Both the position numbers and the translations under genes were made by a program. The notes beneath the pieces were generated by a model, which searched no databases, had not been told where the DNA came from, and saw nothing but the letters and a program-made list of their open reading frames with translations. A DNA stretch of 20,418 nucleotides from DAISJI01 sp964559835 (lineage in GTDB: Bacteria; Acidobacteriota; Terriglobia; Terriglobales; Acidobacteriaceae), in NCBI GenBank assembly GCA_964559835.1, contig CAZLJE010000056.1, positions 1 to 20,418 on the forward strand. Direction: 5' to 3'. Below are positions 12,435-19,748 of the stretch, in pieces. Each line of letters opens with the position of its first letter. The first letter of the stretch is position 1.

Positions 12435-15400
12435 GTGATCCTTCCTTTCGTCCGCGATCTCTTCGTGGACGTGGAGAACTTACCTGCTTTTGCGCGTGCC
12501 GCCTCCCACCTGAAGAGCGGCACGGGACGGATAAGTGTGTCCGGACTCACGCCCACCGCAAAAGCGCTGCTGATCGGCCTGATGGCTCGGACGGCCGGGA
12601 AGCCATTGATCGTCGTCGTCCCAACGAACCGGGCAGCCGAGCAGCTGCAGCCTATGGTCGCCGCGTTTGCGGAACTGACCGGATCGCTGCGCAAGGACGC
12701 CGAAGTGGTCACGCTCCCCGCTCCCGATGTTTTGCCTTACGAAGCGCTATCGCCGCACCCGGAAATCCAGGAAGAGCGCGCGGCAAGCCTATGGCGCATT
12801 ACGCAGGGGAATGCGGCGGTGGTGATCGTGCCGGTGGCGTCGGCGGCAATGCGGCTGGCGGAGAGCGAGTTCTATTTCATGTCGGCGCGTCCGCTGCGGC
12901 GCGGCGATTCGCTGGAGCTCGATGCCTTGGTCCAACACCTGAACACCGTCGGGTACACGGCGGTGGACGTCGTCGAGATGCCGGGTGAGTTCGCGGTGCG
13001 CGGCGGGATTTTAGACGTCTACGCGCCGGATATGGACCGGCCGGTGCGTGTCGAGCTGTTCGGGGACGAGGTGGAATCGATCCGGAAGTTCGACCCGGCG
13101 ACGCAGCGCTCGACGACCGCCGTCGATGAAGTGTGCCTGTTGCCGCTGACCGAAACTCCGGTGCGCGAGCAGACGCTGGCGGCGATCCACGCACGGTTGT
13201 CGGGACAGCGCGTCGAGGGCAGCGCGGAAGTTCTGACCGAAGCGGCGCGCGCGGGCGGCGTCGGCGTGTTCCCCGGGTGGGAGTTCTACGCGCCTCTGGC
13301 GGGCGCGGAACACAGCGTGTTCGATCTTGCGGGCAATGCCGCCGTCCTGGTCGATGAACCGGAAGACGTGCAGCGCGAGTTGGACAAGTGGTGGGAGCGA
13401 GTGAACTCGTTGCACGAGCGCAGCCTGGTGGGGAACCTGGCGCGCCCGGAGGAGATCGTGTGGTCGCCGGAAGAACTCGACCGGCGGATGAATGCGCTGC
13501 CGCGGTTGGACCTGCTGCATTTGGGGCTGGAGCAAGCAAAAGAACAAAACCAGCCACGGATTCTCACGGATCAACACGGATCAGAAAACCGGGACGCGGT
13601 ACGCGGGACGCGGGGCGAGGAAAACCAAACTTCCCGCGCATCCGATGGCCGGAATACGGAATACGAAATACGGTATACAAACGACGTTGATCAGCATTCA
13701 TCAGCGTTAGTCAGCGGCCTGTTGTTTTTGCTTTCGCAGCCCGCGACTCGCTTCCACGGCTCCATTCCTGCTGTCGTCGATGAGATCAAGAAGCTCACTT
13801 CGGAAGGCAGGCGCGTGCTCTTCTGCGTGTCGTCGAACGGCGAAGTCGAGCGCCTGGCCGACATCTTCACCGAGTACGGCGTGTCTTTTCGTCTCGGCTC
13901 GCGCACGCCGCGTCCGGGTGAGAGCGCGACCGATGACGCCGCCTACCTCATGGGCGAGGAGACCGCGACCATCATCGTGAAGGCGGCGATCGGCGACGGC
14001 GTCGTCCTGCCCGAGGCGCGCCTGAACATCTTCGGCACCTGCGACTTGTTCGACGAGCCGGAGGTTGAGGTGGTCCGGCCGCAGTCGCGCAAATCGAAGA
14101 CCGCGGCGTTCATCAGCGATTTCCGCGATCTGGCAGTCGGAGATTACGTCGTGCACATCGAGCACGGCATCGGCCAATACCAGGGGCTCCGCGAGATTGC
14201 ACAGGCCGATGGCGACAAAGCCGAGTTCATGATCCTGGAGTACGCCGAGGGTGCTCGGCTCTACGTTCCGCTGACGCGCCTCGACCTGGTACAGAAATAT
14301 CGTTCGGCCGAGAGTGGCGCGAAACCGGCGCTGGCGCGGCTGGGCACGCAGGCGTGGGCCAAGACGAAGGCGCGCATAAAGAAGGCCATGAAAGATATGG
14401 CCGACGAGTTGATCAAGCTATACGCGCAGCGCAAGATGGCGCAAGGTCACCCATTTCCCGCCGACACTGAGTGGCAGCGCGAATTCGACGACTCCTTCGA
14501 GTTCACCGAGACCGACGACCAGATGCAGGCCATCCTCGACGTCAAGAAGGACATGGAGAACACGCAGCCCATGGACCGGTTGCTGTGCGGCGACGTCGGG
14601 TACGGCAAGACGGAAGTTGCGATGCGCGCGGCGTTCAAGGCGGTCAGCGACAACAAGCAAGTCGCAGTGCTCGCGCCGACCACCGTGCTCGCCTTCCAGC
14701 ACTACGAGACATTCAAGCGCAGGTTCGCGGCGTTCCCCATCTCGATCGAGATGATCTCGCGCTTCCGCACCGCCAAGCAGCAGAAGGAGATCGTGCAGAA
14801 GATCGAAGAGGGCAAGGTCGACATCCTCATCGGCACGCACCGGCTGCTTTCGAAGGACATCAAGTTCCCCGAGCTCGGGCTGGTGATCGTCGACGAGGAG
14901 CAGCGCTTCGGCGTGCGGCACAAGGAGCGCCTGAAACAGCTGAAGAAAGAAGTGGACGTGCTGACTATGTCGGCGACGCCCATCCCGCGCACGCTGCACA
15001 TGTCGCTGGTCGGACTACGCGACATGAGCGTGATCGAGACCCCGCCGCGCGACCGCATCGCCATCGAGACCGTCGTCGCGCCCTGGGACGAGAAGATCGT
15101 ACGCTCGGCGATCGAGCGCGAACTCGACCGTGGCGGCCAGTGCTACGTCGTGCACAACCGCGTCGAGACGATCTACGAGATTTCCGCGCGCATAAAAGAA
15201 CTGGTACCGCGCGCGCGCGTGCTGGTCGGCCACGGACAGATGGGTGAAGGCGAACTGGAGAAGATCATGCTGGCCTTCATGCGTCACGAAGCCGACGTGC
15301 TGGTGGCGACGACCATCATCGAGAACGGATTGGACATTCCGCTGTGCAACACGATGATCGTGAACCGCGCCGACCGCCACGGCTTAAGTGAGCTGTACCA

Positions 15401-16151
15401 GTTGCGCGGACGCGTCGGTCGCTCGAACCGGCGCGCGTATGCGTACCTGATGGTGCCGGCGGATTTCGAGCTGACGCCGATCGCGCGGCGGCGGCTCGCC
15501 GCATTGAAAGAGTTCAGCGATCTGGGCGCGGGGTTCAAGATTGCGGCGCTCGACCTGGAATTACGCGGAGCGGGAAATCTGCTGGGCGGTGAGCAGAGCG
15601 GGCACATTGATGCCGTCGGTTTCGAACTGTACACATCGATGCTCGAGCGTACCGTCGCCGAAATGAAGGGCGAGATCGGGCCGGAGGAAGCCGAGACGCA
15701 GCTTAACCTCGGGCTCAACATCCGCATTCCGGGCAGCTACATCGGCGAAGAGAACCAGCGCCTGCGGATGTACAAGCGCATCGCGGGCGTCGAGACCGAA
15801 TCGCAGCTCTCGGACGTTGCGGGCGAGTTGCAGGACCGTTACGGCGATCCGCCGCCGCAGGTCAAGAACCTGCTGGAGTACGCGACGCTCAAGCTGCTGG
15901 CGAAAAAAGTGGGCGTGGCGGCGATCGAACGCAAGCGCGACCAGATCAGCATCCGGTTCAATGAGACGAACAGCGTCGATCCGGGCAAGCTGGCAAAATT
16001 CGTCGCGCAGAATCGCGGCGCGATGTTTACACCGGCGGGGGTGCTGAAGTTCAACCTCCGGAACACCGTCGCCGAGGAAGTGTTGGATAGGTTAAAGAAG
16101 CTGCTGACGGATTTCGCGGGCGAGCTGGCGCCGGCGAAGGCGGGCGACTAG
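12435..16151 (+). CDS. mfd: transcription-repair coupling factor
   Basis: Mfd removes stalled RNA polymerase from damaged DNA and recruits UvrA for nucleotide excision repair. Domains in order: UvrB-like N-terminal region (about 1-365, including LPAPDVLPYEALSPHPEIQEERAASL); a D3-like region (from about 435); the RNA-polymerase-interacting domain (from about 565, GDYVVHIEHGIGQYQGL); a RecG-like translocase with Walker A GDVGYGKTE (719-727), DEEQRFG (820-826), SATPIPRTLHMSL and the QLRGRVGRSNRRAYAYL motif; and a C-terminal TRCF domain. At 1238 aa it is longer than the usual 1100-1180 aa. Much of the excess is residues about 374-428, encoded by four different short tandem repeat arrays, between the N-terminal region and D3. 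The start is GTG, giving the usual MILPFVRDL. Confidence 0.97.
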   Translation: MILPFVRDLFVDVENLPAFARAASHLKSGTGRISVSGLTPTAKALLIGLMARTAGKPLIVVVPTNRAAEQLQPMVAAFAELTGSLRKDAEVVTLPAPDVLPYEALSPHPEIQEERAASLWRITQGNAAVVIVPVASAAMRLAESEFYFMSARPLRRGDSLELDALVQHLNTVGYTAVDVVEMPGEFAVRGGILDVYAPDMDRPVRVELFGDEVESIRKFDPATQRSTTAVDEVCLLPLTETPVREQTLAAIHARLSGQRVEGSAEVLTEAARAGGVGVFPGWEFYAPLAGAEHSVFDLAGNAAVLVDEPEDVQRELDKWWERVNSLHERSLVGNLARPEEIVWSPEELDRRMNALPRLDLLHLGLEQAKEQNQPRILTDQHGSENRDAVRGTRGEENQTSRASDGRNTEYEIRYTNDVDQHSSALVSGLLFLLSQPATRFHGSIPAVVDEIKKLTSEGRRVLFCVSSNGEVERLADIFTEYGVSFRLGSRTPRPGESATDDAAYLMGEETATIIVKAAIGDGVVLPEARLNIFGTCDLFDEPEVEVVRPQSRKSKTAAFISDFRDLAVGDYVVHIEHGIGQYQGLREIAQADGDKAEFMILEYAEGARLYVPLTRLDLVQKYRSAESGAKPALARLGTQAWAKTKARIKKAMKDMADELIKLYAQRKMAQGHPFPADTEWQREFDDSFEFTETDDQMQAILDVKKDMENTQPMDRLLCGDVGYGKTEVAMRAAFKAVSDNKQVAVLAPTTVLAFQHYETFKRRFAAFPISIEMISRFRTAKQQKEIVQKIEEGKVDILIGTHRLLSKDIKFPELGLVIVDEEQRFGVRHKERLKQLKKEVDVLTMSATPIPRTLHMSLVGLRDMSVIETPPRDRIAIETVVAPWDEKIVRSAIERELDRGGQCYVVHNRVETIYEISARIKELVPRARVLVGHGQMGEGELEKIMLAFMRHEADVLVATTIIENGLDIPLCNTMIVNRADRHGLSELYQLRGRVGRSNRRAYAYLMVPADFELTPIARRRLAALKEFSDLGAGFKIAALDLELRGAGNLLGGEQSGHIDAVGFELYTSMLERTVAEMKGEIGPEEAETQLNLGLNIRIPGSYIGEENQRLRMYKRIAGVETESQLSDVAGELQDRYGDPPPQVKNLLEYATLKLLAKKVGVAAIERKRDQISIRFNETNSVDPGKLAKFVAQNRGAMFTPAGVLKFNLRNTVAEEVLDRLKKLLTDFAGELAPAKAGD
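13555..13718 (+). repeat. four short tandem repeat arrays inside mfd
   Basis: In order: decamers CACGGATTCT, CACGGATCAA, CACGGATCAG (13555-13584); heptamers GGGACGC, GGTACGC, GGGACGC, GGGGCGA (13591-13618); heptamers GGAATAC, GGAATAC, GAAATAC, GGTATAC (13651-13678); and decamers GATCAGCATT, CATCAGCGTT, AGTCAGCGGC (13689-13718). All are read through in frame and encode a polar, low-complexity linker. The same word types occur between genes elsewhere in this window. Confidence 0.92.
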
Positions 16152-17143
16152 CTCGCCTGCATCACTGGTTCATCCGCGAAATATTTGCGCGTAAGCAGCA
16201 GGAATATGAGGAACCCCGCGCCGAAGACAGCGCCGCCGATCAATCCATACCGCACGAAAGGCATGATCTTTGTCAGTTCGACTTCGGTGTAGCCCATCGC
16301 GCGATACATCCCGAGGAAGCCCATGCGCAGAACGGTTGCGATGGTCGACACCCACCCGAAGAGCAGAAACGCGACTGCGGCCTTCCACGCCACTGCTCGC
16401 TGCTGGTAAAGGTTCCACGCTAACCAGACGGTGAACACCTCCATCACAGCCGCAGCGGCGATCGCCTGCCAGCCGGTCAGCATCATGCCCAGCAAAGGAA
16501 AGCCCGGCTTCATGACAACGAATATGTAGCCGAGCGCTCCGAGCGCGAACCATCCGGAGGCGATCCACACCGGGACAGGCTTGCTCGGGACTGCGGCCGG
16601 CGAGGTGTTCTCGCACGTCAAGCGCACGTTCTTGCTGCTGTAGAAGAGGATGAATATCAGTGGCAGGACGATGAATAGGGCTCCGATGAAGACGAACATC
16701 ACGATGGCCACGATGGTATTCGCGCCTTCGGGCATCGGCGTGACCGCCTGTTTCTGAGCCTTGGACATGATCATAGGGAACACAAAAGCCATGACCAAGG
16801 CGGTAATGATGCCGATTCCGAGCCACATCCAGGCGATGATCAGCATCGCCATCCGCGCCCAGCGTCGAGCGTGAATGCTGCCGATTCCGATGATGACAAA
16901 TACGAAGGCGATCACGACATAAAAGACCGCCATGATGGCGATGGCGCGCGGCTCGGGGGCTGGAGCATTCGGGTTCGACGGCGCGGTCTTCAAGGTGAAC
17001 ACCGTGAATGCCATGAACAGGACGATCAGGCAGCCGATCAGGATCTCGAAGATGCCGAAAGCGGTGAGCCATCCGCGCCGATTTTTGAACGGAGGCGGAG
17101 GTGGGGGAGGAAGTTCCGCAGGAGGAGGCGCGACGGTACTCAT
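16148..17143 (-). CDS. polytopic membrane protein of unknown function
   Basis: The 331-aa protein begins with a proline-rich cytoplasmic-type tail (MSTVAPPPAELPPPPPPPF, then KNRRG), followed by roughly eight or nine hydrophobic helices (for example GIFEILIGCLIVLFMAFTVF, AIMAVFYVVIAFVFVIIGIG and IVAIVMFVFIGALFIVLPLIFIL). No catalytic or transport motif is recognisable. The start at 17143 was chosen because an AAGGA Shine-Dalgarno-like sequence lies seven bases upstream; upstream in-frame codons to 17206 look non-coding. Its stop codon and the stop of the convergent mfd gene share the four bases CTAG. Confidence 0.75.
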   Translation of the reverse strand: MSTVAPPPAELPPPPPPPFKNRRGWLTAFGIFEILIGCLIVLFMAFTVFTLKTAPSNPNAPAPEPRAIAIMAVFYVVIAFVFVIIGIGSIHARRWARMAMLIIAWMWLGIGIITALVMAFVFPMIMSKAQKQAVTPMPEGANTIVAIVMFVFIGALFIVLPLIFILFYSSKNVRLTCENTSPAAVPSKPVPVWIASGWFALGALGYIFVVMKPGFPLLGMMLTGWQAIAAAAVMEVFTVWLAWNLYQQRAVAWKAAVAFLLFGWVSTIATVLRMGFLGMYRAMGYTEVELTKIMPFVRYGLIGGAVFGAGFLIFLLLTRKYFADEPVMQAS

Positions 17144-17259
17144 AGGCAATCCTTTATCGCAGGAGTGAACGGCGCTTATTGTGCTCCGAAAATCGGGCGC
17201 GTTCACGCGGAAAATTCGTGCGCGTCATCTCGACAGAGTGATACGACCTGTGCTTCGCG

Positions 17260-17265
17260 TATGAT
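17260..17265 (+). promoter_or_regulatory. -10-like hexamer before the GH105 gene
   Basis: TATGAT, a near-consensus -10, ends ten bases before ATG 17276. The upstream in-frame ATG at 17261 lies inside it. This favours 17276 as the start and suggests a very short leader or none. Confidence 0.45.
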
Positions 17266-17275
17266 TCTGCGCGAA

Positions 17276-18439
17276 ATGCTCAGACCTTTTTCTACTATCG
17301 CACTCATTGTCGCAGGACTGACTGTCGCCAGCGCCCAACAACCACCAGCCACGCCCTCGAACCGGCAAGGACGCACGACGCCACACGAGAACGTCGGCGA
17401 TGCACCGGCTGACTATCCCCTCGCCAAAGACCTCTCGCCCGAACTGAAGAAACGCGACATCGAGAAGGCGATGAAGAAGGTCGCCGATTGGCAGTTGCCG
17501 CGGATGCACGAGGACTTGGCGACCGACTGGACGGAGGCTGTGCTCGAGACCGGACTGGTGACCGCTTCCGACACGCTGCGCGACCCGAAGTATCGCGAGG
17601 CCGTCAAGCAAATGGCGGTGAAGAACGAGTGGCAGCTCGGGCCGCGGCTCGCGCACGCCGACGATCATGTGGTGGGCCAATCGTACTTGCGGATCTACGA
17701 GCTCGAGCACGATCCGAAGATGATCGCGGGCATCCGGAAAACGTTCGACGAGGTGAAGGCGCAGCCGGATGATCCGTCGAATCCGCTTTGGTGGTGGTGC
17801 GACGCGCTGTTCATGGATCCGCCCGTGTGGAGCGGCCTCGCGCGCGTGACCGGCGACCGCTCGTATCTCGACTACATGGACCGCCAGTGGTGGATCACGG
17901 CGGCAAAGCTCTATGACGAGCAGGAGCACCTGTTCTCGCGCGACGAGAAGTTCCTGAACGCGAAGGAGGCGAACGGCCGCAAGCTCTTCTGGCTGCGCGG
18001 GAACGGATGGGTTATAGCCGGGCTGGCGCGCACACTGGCGAACATGCCCGCAGACTTTCCGACGCGCGGCAAATACGTCCGCATGTTCCGCGACATGGCG
18101 CAGACCTTCCGCGCGCAACAGATGCCGGACGGGCTATGGCGGCCGGGATTGCTCGACGAGAAGGCGTACCCGCTGCCGGAAAGTTCAGGCTCCGCGCTGG
18201 CGACGTACGCGCTGGCGTGGGGCATCCATCACAAGCTGCTGAATAAATCCGAGTTCATGCCGGTCGTGCAGAAAGCGTGGAGTGGGCTGGTTTCGCATAT
18301 CTACGAAGACGGGCGGCTCGGGTGCATACAGCCGATCGGCGCGCGCCCCGATGCCTATCACCCGACGTCGAGCTATGTGTACGGAGTAGGCGCGTTCCTG
18401 TTGGCCGGATCGGAGTTGGACGCCATCGCGAAGCGCTGA
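17276..18439 (+). CDS. exported glycoside hydrolase family 105-type unsaturated glucuronyl/rhamnogalacturonyl hydrolase
   Basis: GH105 (YteR/YesR-type) enzymes remove the unsaturated uronic residue left by pectin and rhamnogalacturonan lyases by hydrating its double bond. The 387-aa protein has a signal peptide (MLRPFSTIALIVAGLTVASA, then QQ) and the alpha6/alpha6-barrel pattern. Key stretches are DWTEAVLETGL, AHADDHVVGQSYLRIYEL (Asp129/Asp130), WWWCDALFMDPPVWSGLARVTGD (Asp176, aligned by eye with the YteR general acid Asp143), and LFWLRGNGWVIAGLAR (near 241-245). PESSGSALATYALAWG and SSYVYGVGAFLLAGSEL complete the barrel. The start could also be ATG 17261. No lyase or sugar-uptake operon is adjacent, so the gene stands alone here; the carbohydrate porin is 12 kb away. 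Confidence 0.88.
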   Translation: MLRPFSTIALIVAGLTVASAQQPPATPSNRQGRTTPHENVGDAPADYPLAKDLSPELKKRDIEKAMKKVADWQLPRMHEDLATDWTEAVLETGLVTASDTLRDPKYREAVKQMAVKNEWQLGPRLAHADDHVVGQSYLRIYELEHDPKMIAGIRKTFDEVKAQPDDPSNPLWWWCDALFMDPPVWSGLARVTGDRSYLDYMDRQWWITAAKLYDEQEHLFSRDEKFLNAKEANGRKLFWLRGNGWVIAGLARTLANMPADFPTRGKYVRMFRDMAQTFRAQQMPDGLWRPGLLDEKAYPLPESSGSALATYALAWGIHHKLLNKSEFMPVVQKAWSGLVSHIYEDGRLGCIQPIGARPDAYHPTSSYVYGVGAFLLAGSELDAIAKR

Positions 18440-18444
18440 TTCTC

Positions 18445-18987
18445 TTACGACGGCGTCGCCTGCGAGAGCAGTGGGGCTGACCGTTCGCGGAATGCCGGCC
18501 AGGTCCGCTGGTCCCATATCCATAGCCACACGGCAAAATACGCGAGGCCGCCGATGATGCCGTGCGCGAGGTCCCATGGGGCGCCCCACGCAATCACGAC
18601 ATCGCTCAGGGACAGGCGAAAGACGTTAAACACAACCAGTGCGAGCCCGAACAGAAGGATGCGCGAGAGATTCGAGACGAAGGTGCGGCGCAGGTCCCAA
18701 ACGAGCGGGACTGCGCCGCACCATACGTCGGCGAACGTACAGGCGATGACGTAACGATAGCTTTCGCCACGCCACAGCACTGTGTCGAAGGAGGACCGAT
18801 GCAGGTTCACGCCGGCGAGCGCGTCGAGCCGCAGGTTCAGCTCCGAGGTGAGAAACCGCAACCAATCCCACCGGAACTGGTAGCAGATCACGACTGCCAC
18901 GGCGGCCAGCAACGCGCGCACCACGAATTCGAGCGTGGGCACGCTCACTGGCCGCATCCCCGGCGTTGTGGCAGGCGAAAGTTCCAC
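18445..18987 (-). CDS. compact exosortase/archaeosortase-like membrane transpeptidase
   Basis: Exosortases are membrane cysteine enzymes that cleave C-terminal sorting signals and help anchor or export surface proteins. This 180-aa protein has about four TM helices and the candidate triad in the family order: Cys83 in YVIACTFADVW, Arg124 in FNVFRLSL, and His142 in WDLAHGI. The Cys-to-Arg spacing of 41 equals that of Haloferax ArtA (Cys173/Arg214), and the FNxxR and DxxH contexts match compact bacterial exosortases such as XrtH. It starts with GTG six bases after the stop of a Ser-rich gene whose C-terminus looks like a sorting signal, so the two form one transcription unit. ATG at 18957 is an alternative start. 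The family call is by motif only, without a profile search. Confidence 0.7.
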   Translation of the reverse strand: MELSPATTPGMRPVSVPTLEFVVRALLAAVAVVICYQFRWDWLRFLTSELNLRLDALAGVNLHRSSFDTVLWRGESYRYVIACTFADVWCGAVPLVWDLRRTFVSNLSRILLFGLALVVFNVFRLSLSDVVIAWGAPWDLAHGIIGGLAYFAVWLWIWDQRTWPAFRERSAPLLSQATPS

Positions 18988-18993
18988 GTCAGT

Positions 18994-19467
18994 TTACTGG
19001 CGGCGACGCAGCCCGTAGTAGGCGAGCCCCGAGCCCAGCAGAGTCAGGAGCGCGATCTCGCCGCCGCCCTTGCTGTTGGAACTCTTGTTGCTACCGCTGG
19101 AAGTGCTGGAGTTCGACGATGAAGCCGAGGTTCCGGCACTGGTGTCGCCCGCGGTGCCCGGATTTCCCGACGACGGCGGGTTCGAAGTCGACGGATTCGA
19201 GCTGGACGGATTCGTTCCGGCCGCGCCGGTGTCCGGAGTCGCGGTACCCGAAGAACTCGGGTTGGTGCTGGTCGAGCTGCCGACAGCTCCCGGCTGCTGC
19301 GATTGGCTGCCGGTCTGTCCAGGCTGCTGGGTTTGCGGGTTGCTCTGGCTGGAGCTTTGTCCCGCCTGCGATCCCGTGGACGACTGGGTACCGCTAGTGC
19401 TGCTGCCGGTGCTCTGTGCGAACGCTACCGCGCCGACAAGGAGAAACGCTAACAATGTCATTCTCAT
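18994..19467 (-). CDS. Ser/Thr/Gly/Gln-rich exported protein with sorting-signal-like C-terminus
   Basis: The 157-aa protein has a signal peptide (MRMTLLAFLLVGAVAFAQS), then about 115 residues almost entirely of Ser, Thr, Gly, Gln, Pro, Asn and Ala, predicted disordered and a good candidate for O-glycosylation. Its C-terminus is tripartite: a KGGGE motif (133-137), a short hydrophobic helix IALLTLLGSGLAYYGL (138-153) and a basic RRRQ tail. That layout is the PEP-CTERM-type signal recognised by exosortases, but with GGGE in place of PEP. The gene directly downstream encodes an exosortase-like enzyme. The ATG at 19467 was chosen for its GGGAG Shine-Dalgarno sequence (nine-base spacing); in-frame codons upstream to 19707 look non-coding. 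Confidence 0.8.
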   Translation of the reverse strand: MRMTLLAFLLVGAVAFAQSTGSSTSGTQSSTGSQAGQSSSQSNPQTQQPGQTGSQSQQPGAVGSSTSTNPSSSGTATPDTGAAGTNPSSSNPSTSNPPSSGNPGTAGDTSAGTSASSSNSSTSSGSNKSSNSKGGGEIALLTLLGSGLAYYGLRRRQ

Positions 19468-19479
19468 CCGATTCTGCTC

Positions 19480-19496
19480 CCAAGTTCGAAACTTGG
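19480..19496 (-). promoter_or_regulatory. 17-bp perfect dyad over the ribosome-binding site of the Ser-rich gene
   Basis: CCAAGTT-CGA-AACTTGG is a perfect inverted repeat overlapping the GGGAG Shine-Dalgarno sequence (plus-strand 19478-19482) and ending 12 bases before the ATG. A second hairpin, CCATCG-N6-CGATGG, lies upstream at 19518-19535. Either an operator or an mRNA stem that hides the ribosome-binding site would fit. Confidence 0.5.
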
Positions 19497-19535
19497 ACGA
19501 CGGCAAATACACCACGTCCATCGCAGGTTCGATGG

Positions 19536-19713
19536 CTTCTCGTGAGCGCGTGTCGTGAGATTTATGCGCCGACATACGCCGCGTCTTCCGTAGCGCGCCG
19601 GAATTAGGGTCACACGCACCTGTGAGAAATAACCCTCCCGAATGTCCATCGCCGGTTTTAAGATAGAGAGTTACTCCGACCGACGCGAAAACTCCGGGTG
19701 TCTTCACCTTCTT
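19536..19713. other. divergent promoter region between the Ser-rich gene and acnA
   Basis: The non-coding gap between the two divergent genes is about 280 bp in all. In this part I see only a TCACA-N6-TGTGA dyad (about 19602-19625), which is the reverse arrangement of a CRP site, and an A/T-richer stretch around 19655-19675 that could hold promoter elements. No RNA gene or ORF with coding character is evident. Confidence 0.35.
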
Positions 19714-19734
19714 AGTCCTAAGTACTTGGTACTT
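19714..19734. repeat. AGTACTT heptamer array forming a dyad upstream of acnA
   Basis: Units AGTCCTA, AGTACTT, GGTACTT run with 7-bp period. They include AAGTAC-TTG-GTACTT (19720-19734), a perfect 6-bp-arm inverted repeat 14 bases before the acnA ATG. A related sequence stands before the deacetylase gene (2514-2540). It could be a repeat remnant or an operator. Confidence 0.5.
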
Positions 19735-19748
19735 ATTTGAGAGGTCTT

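Noticed and set aside
16871..17275. Upstream extension of the GH105 reading frame by 130 or more codons
   Set aside because: It overlaps the start of the divergent membrane-protein gene, has no domain, and would bury the clear signal peptide that begins at 17276.
19070..19558. 162-codon plus-strand open frame opposite the Ser-rich gene
   Set aside because: It is the mirror of a low-complexity sequence (Val/Leu/Pro-rich). The minus-strand product has both an N-terminal signal peptide and a C-terminal sorting-type signal.
19602..19625. CRP-like site upstream of acnA
   Set aside because: The half-sites are in the order TCACA-N6-TGTGA, the reverse of the CRP consensus TGTGA-N6-TCACA.
19468..19707. 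Upstream extension of the Ser-rich gene by 80 codons
   Set aside because: It would place the signal peptide inside the protein. The ATG at 19467 has a good Shine-Dalgarno sequence, and the extension shows no coding character.
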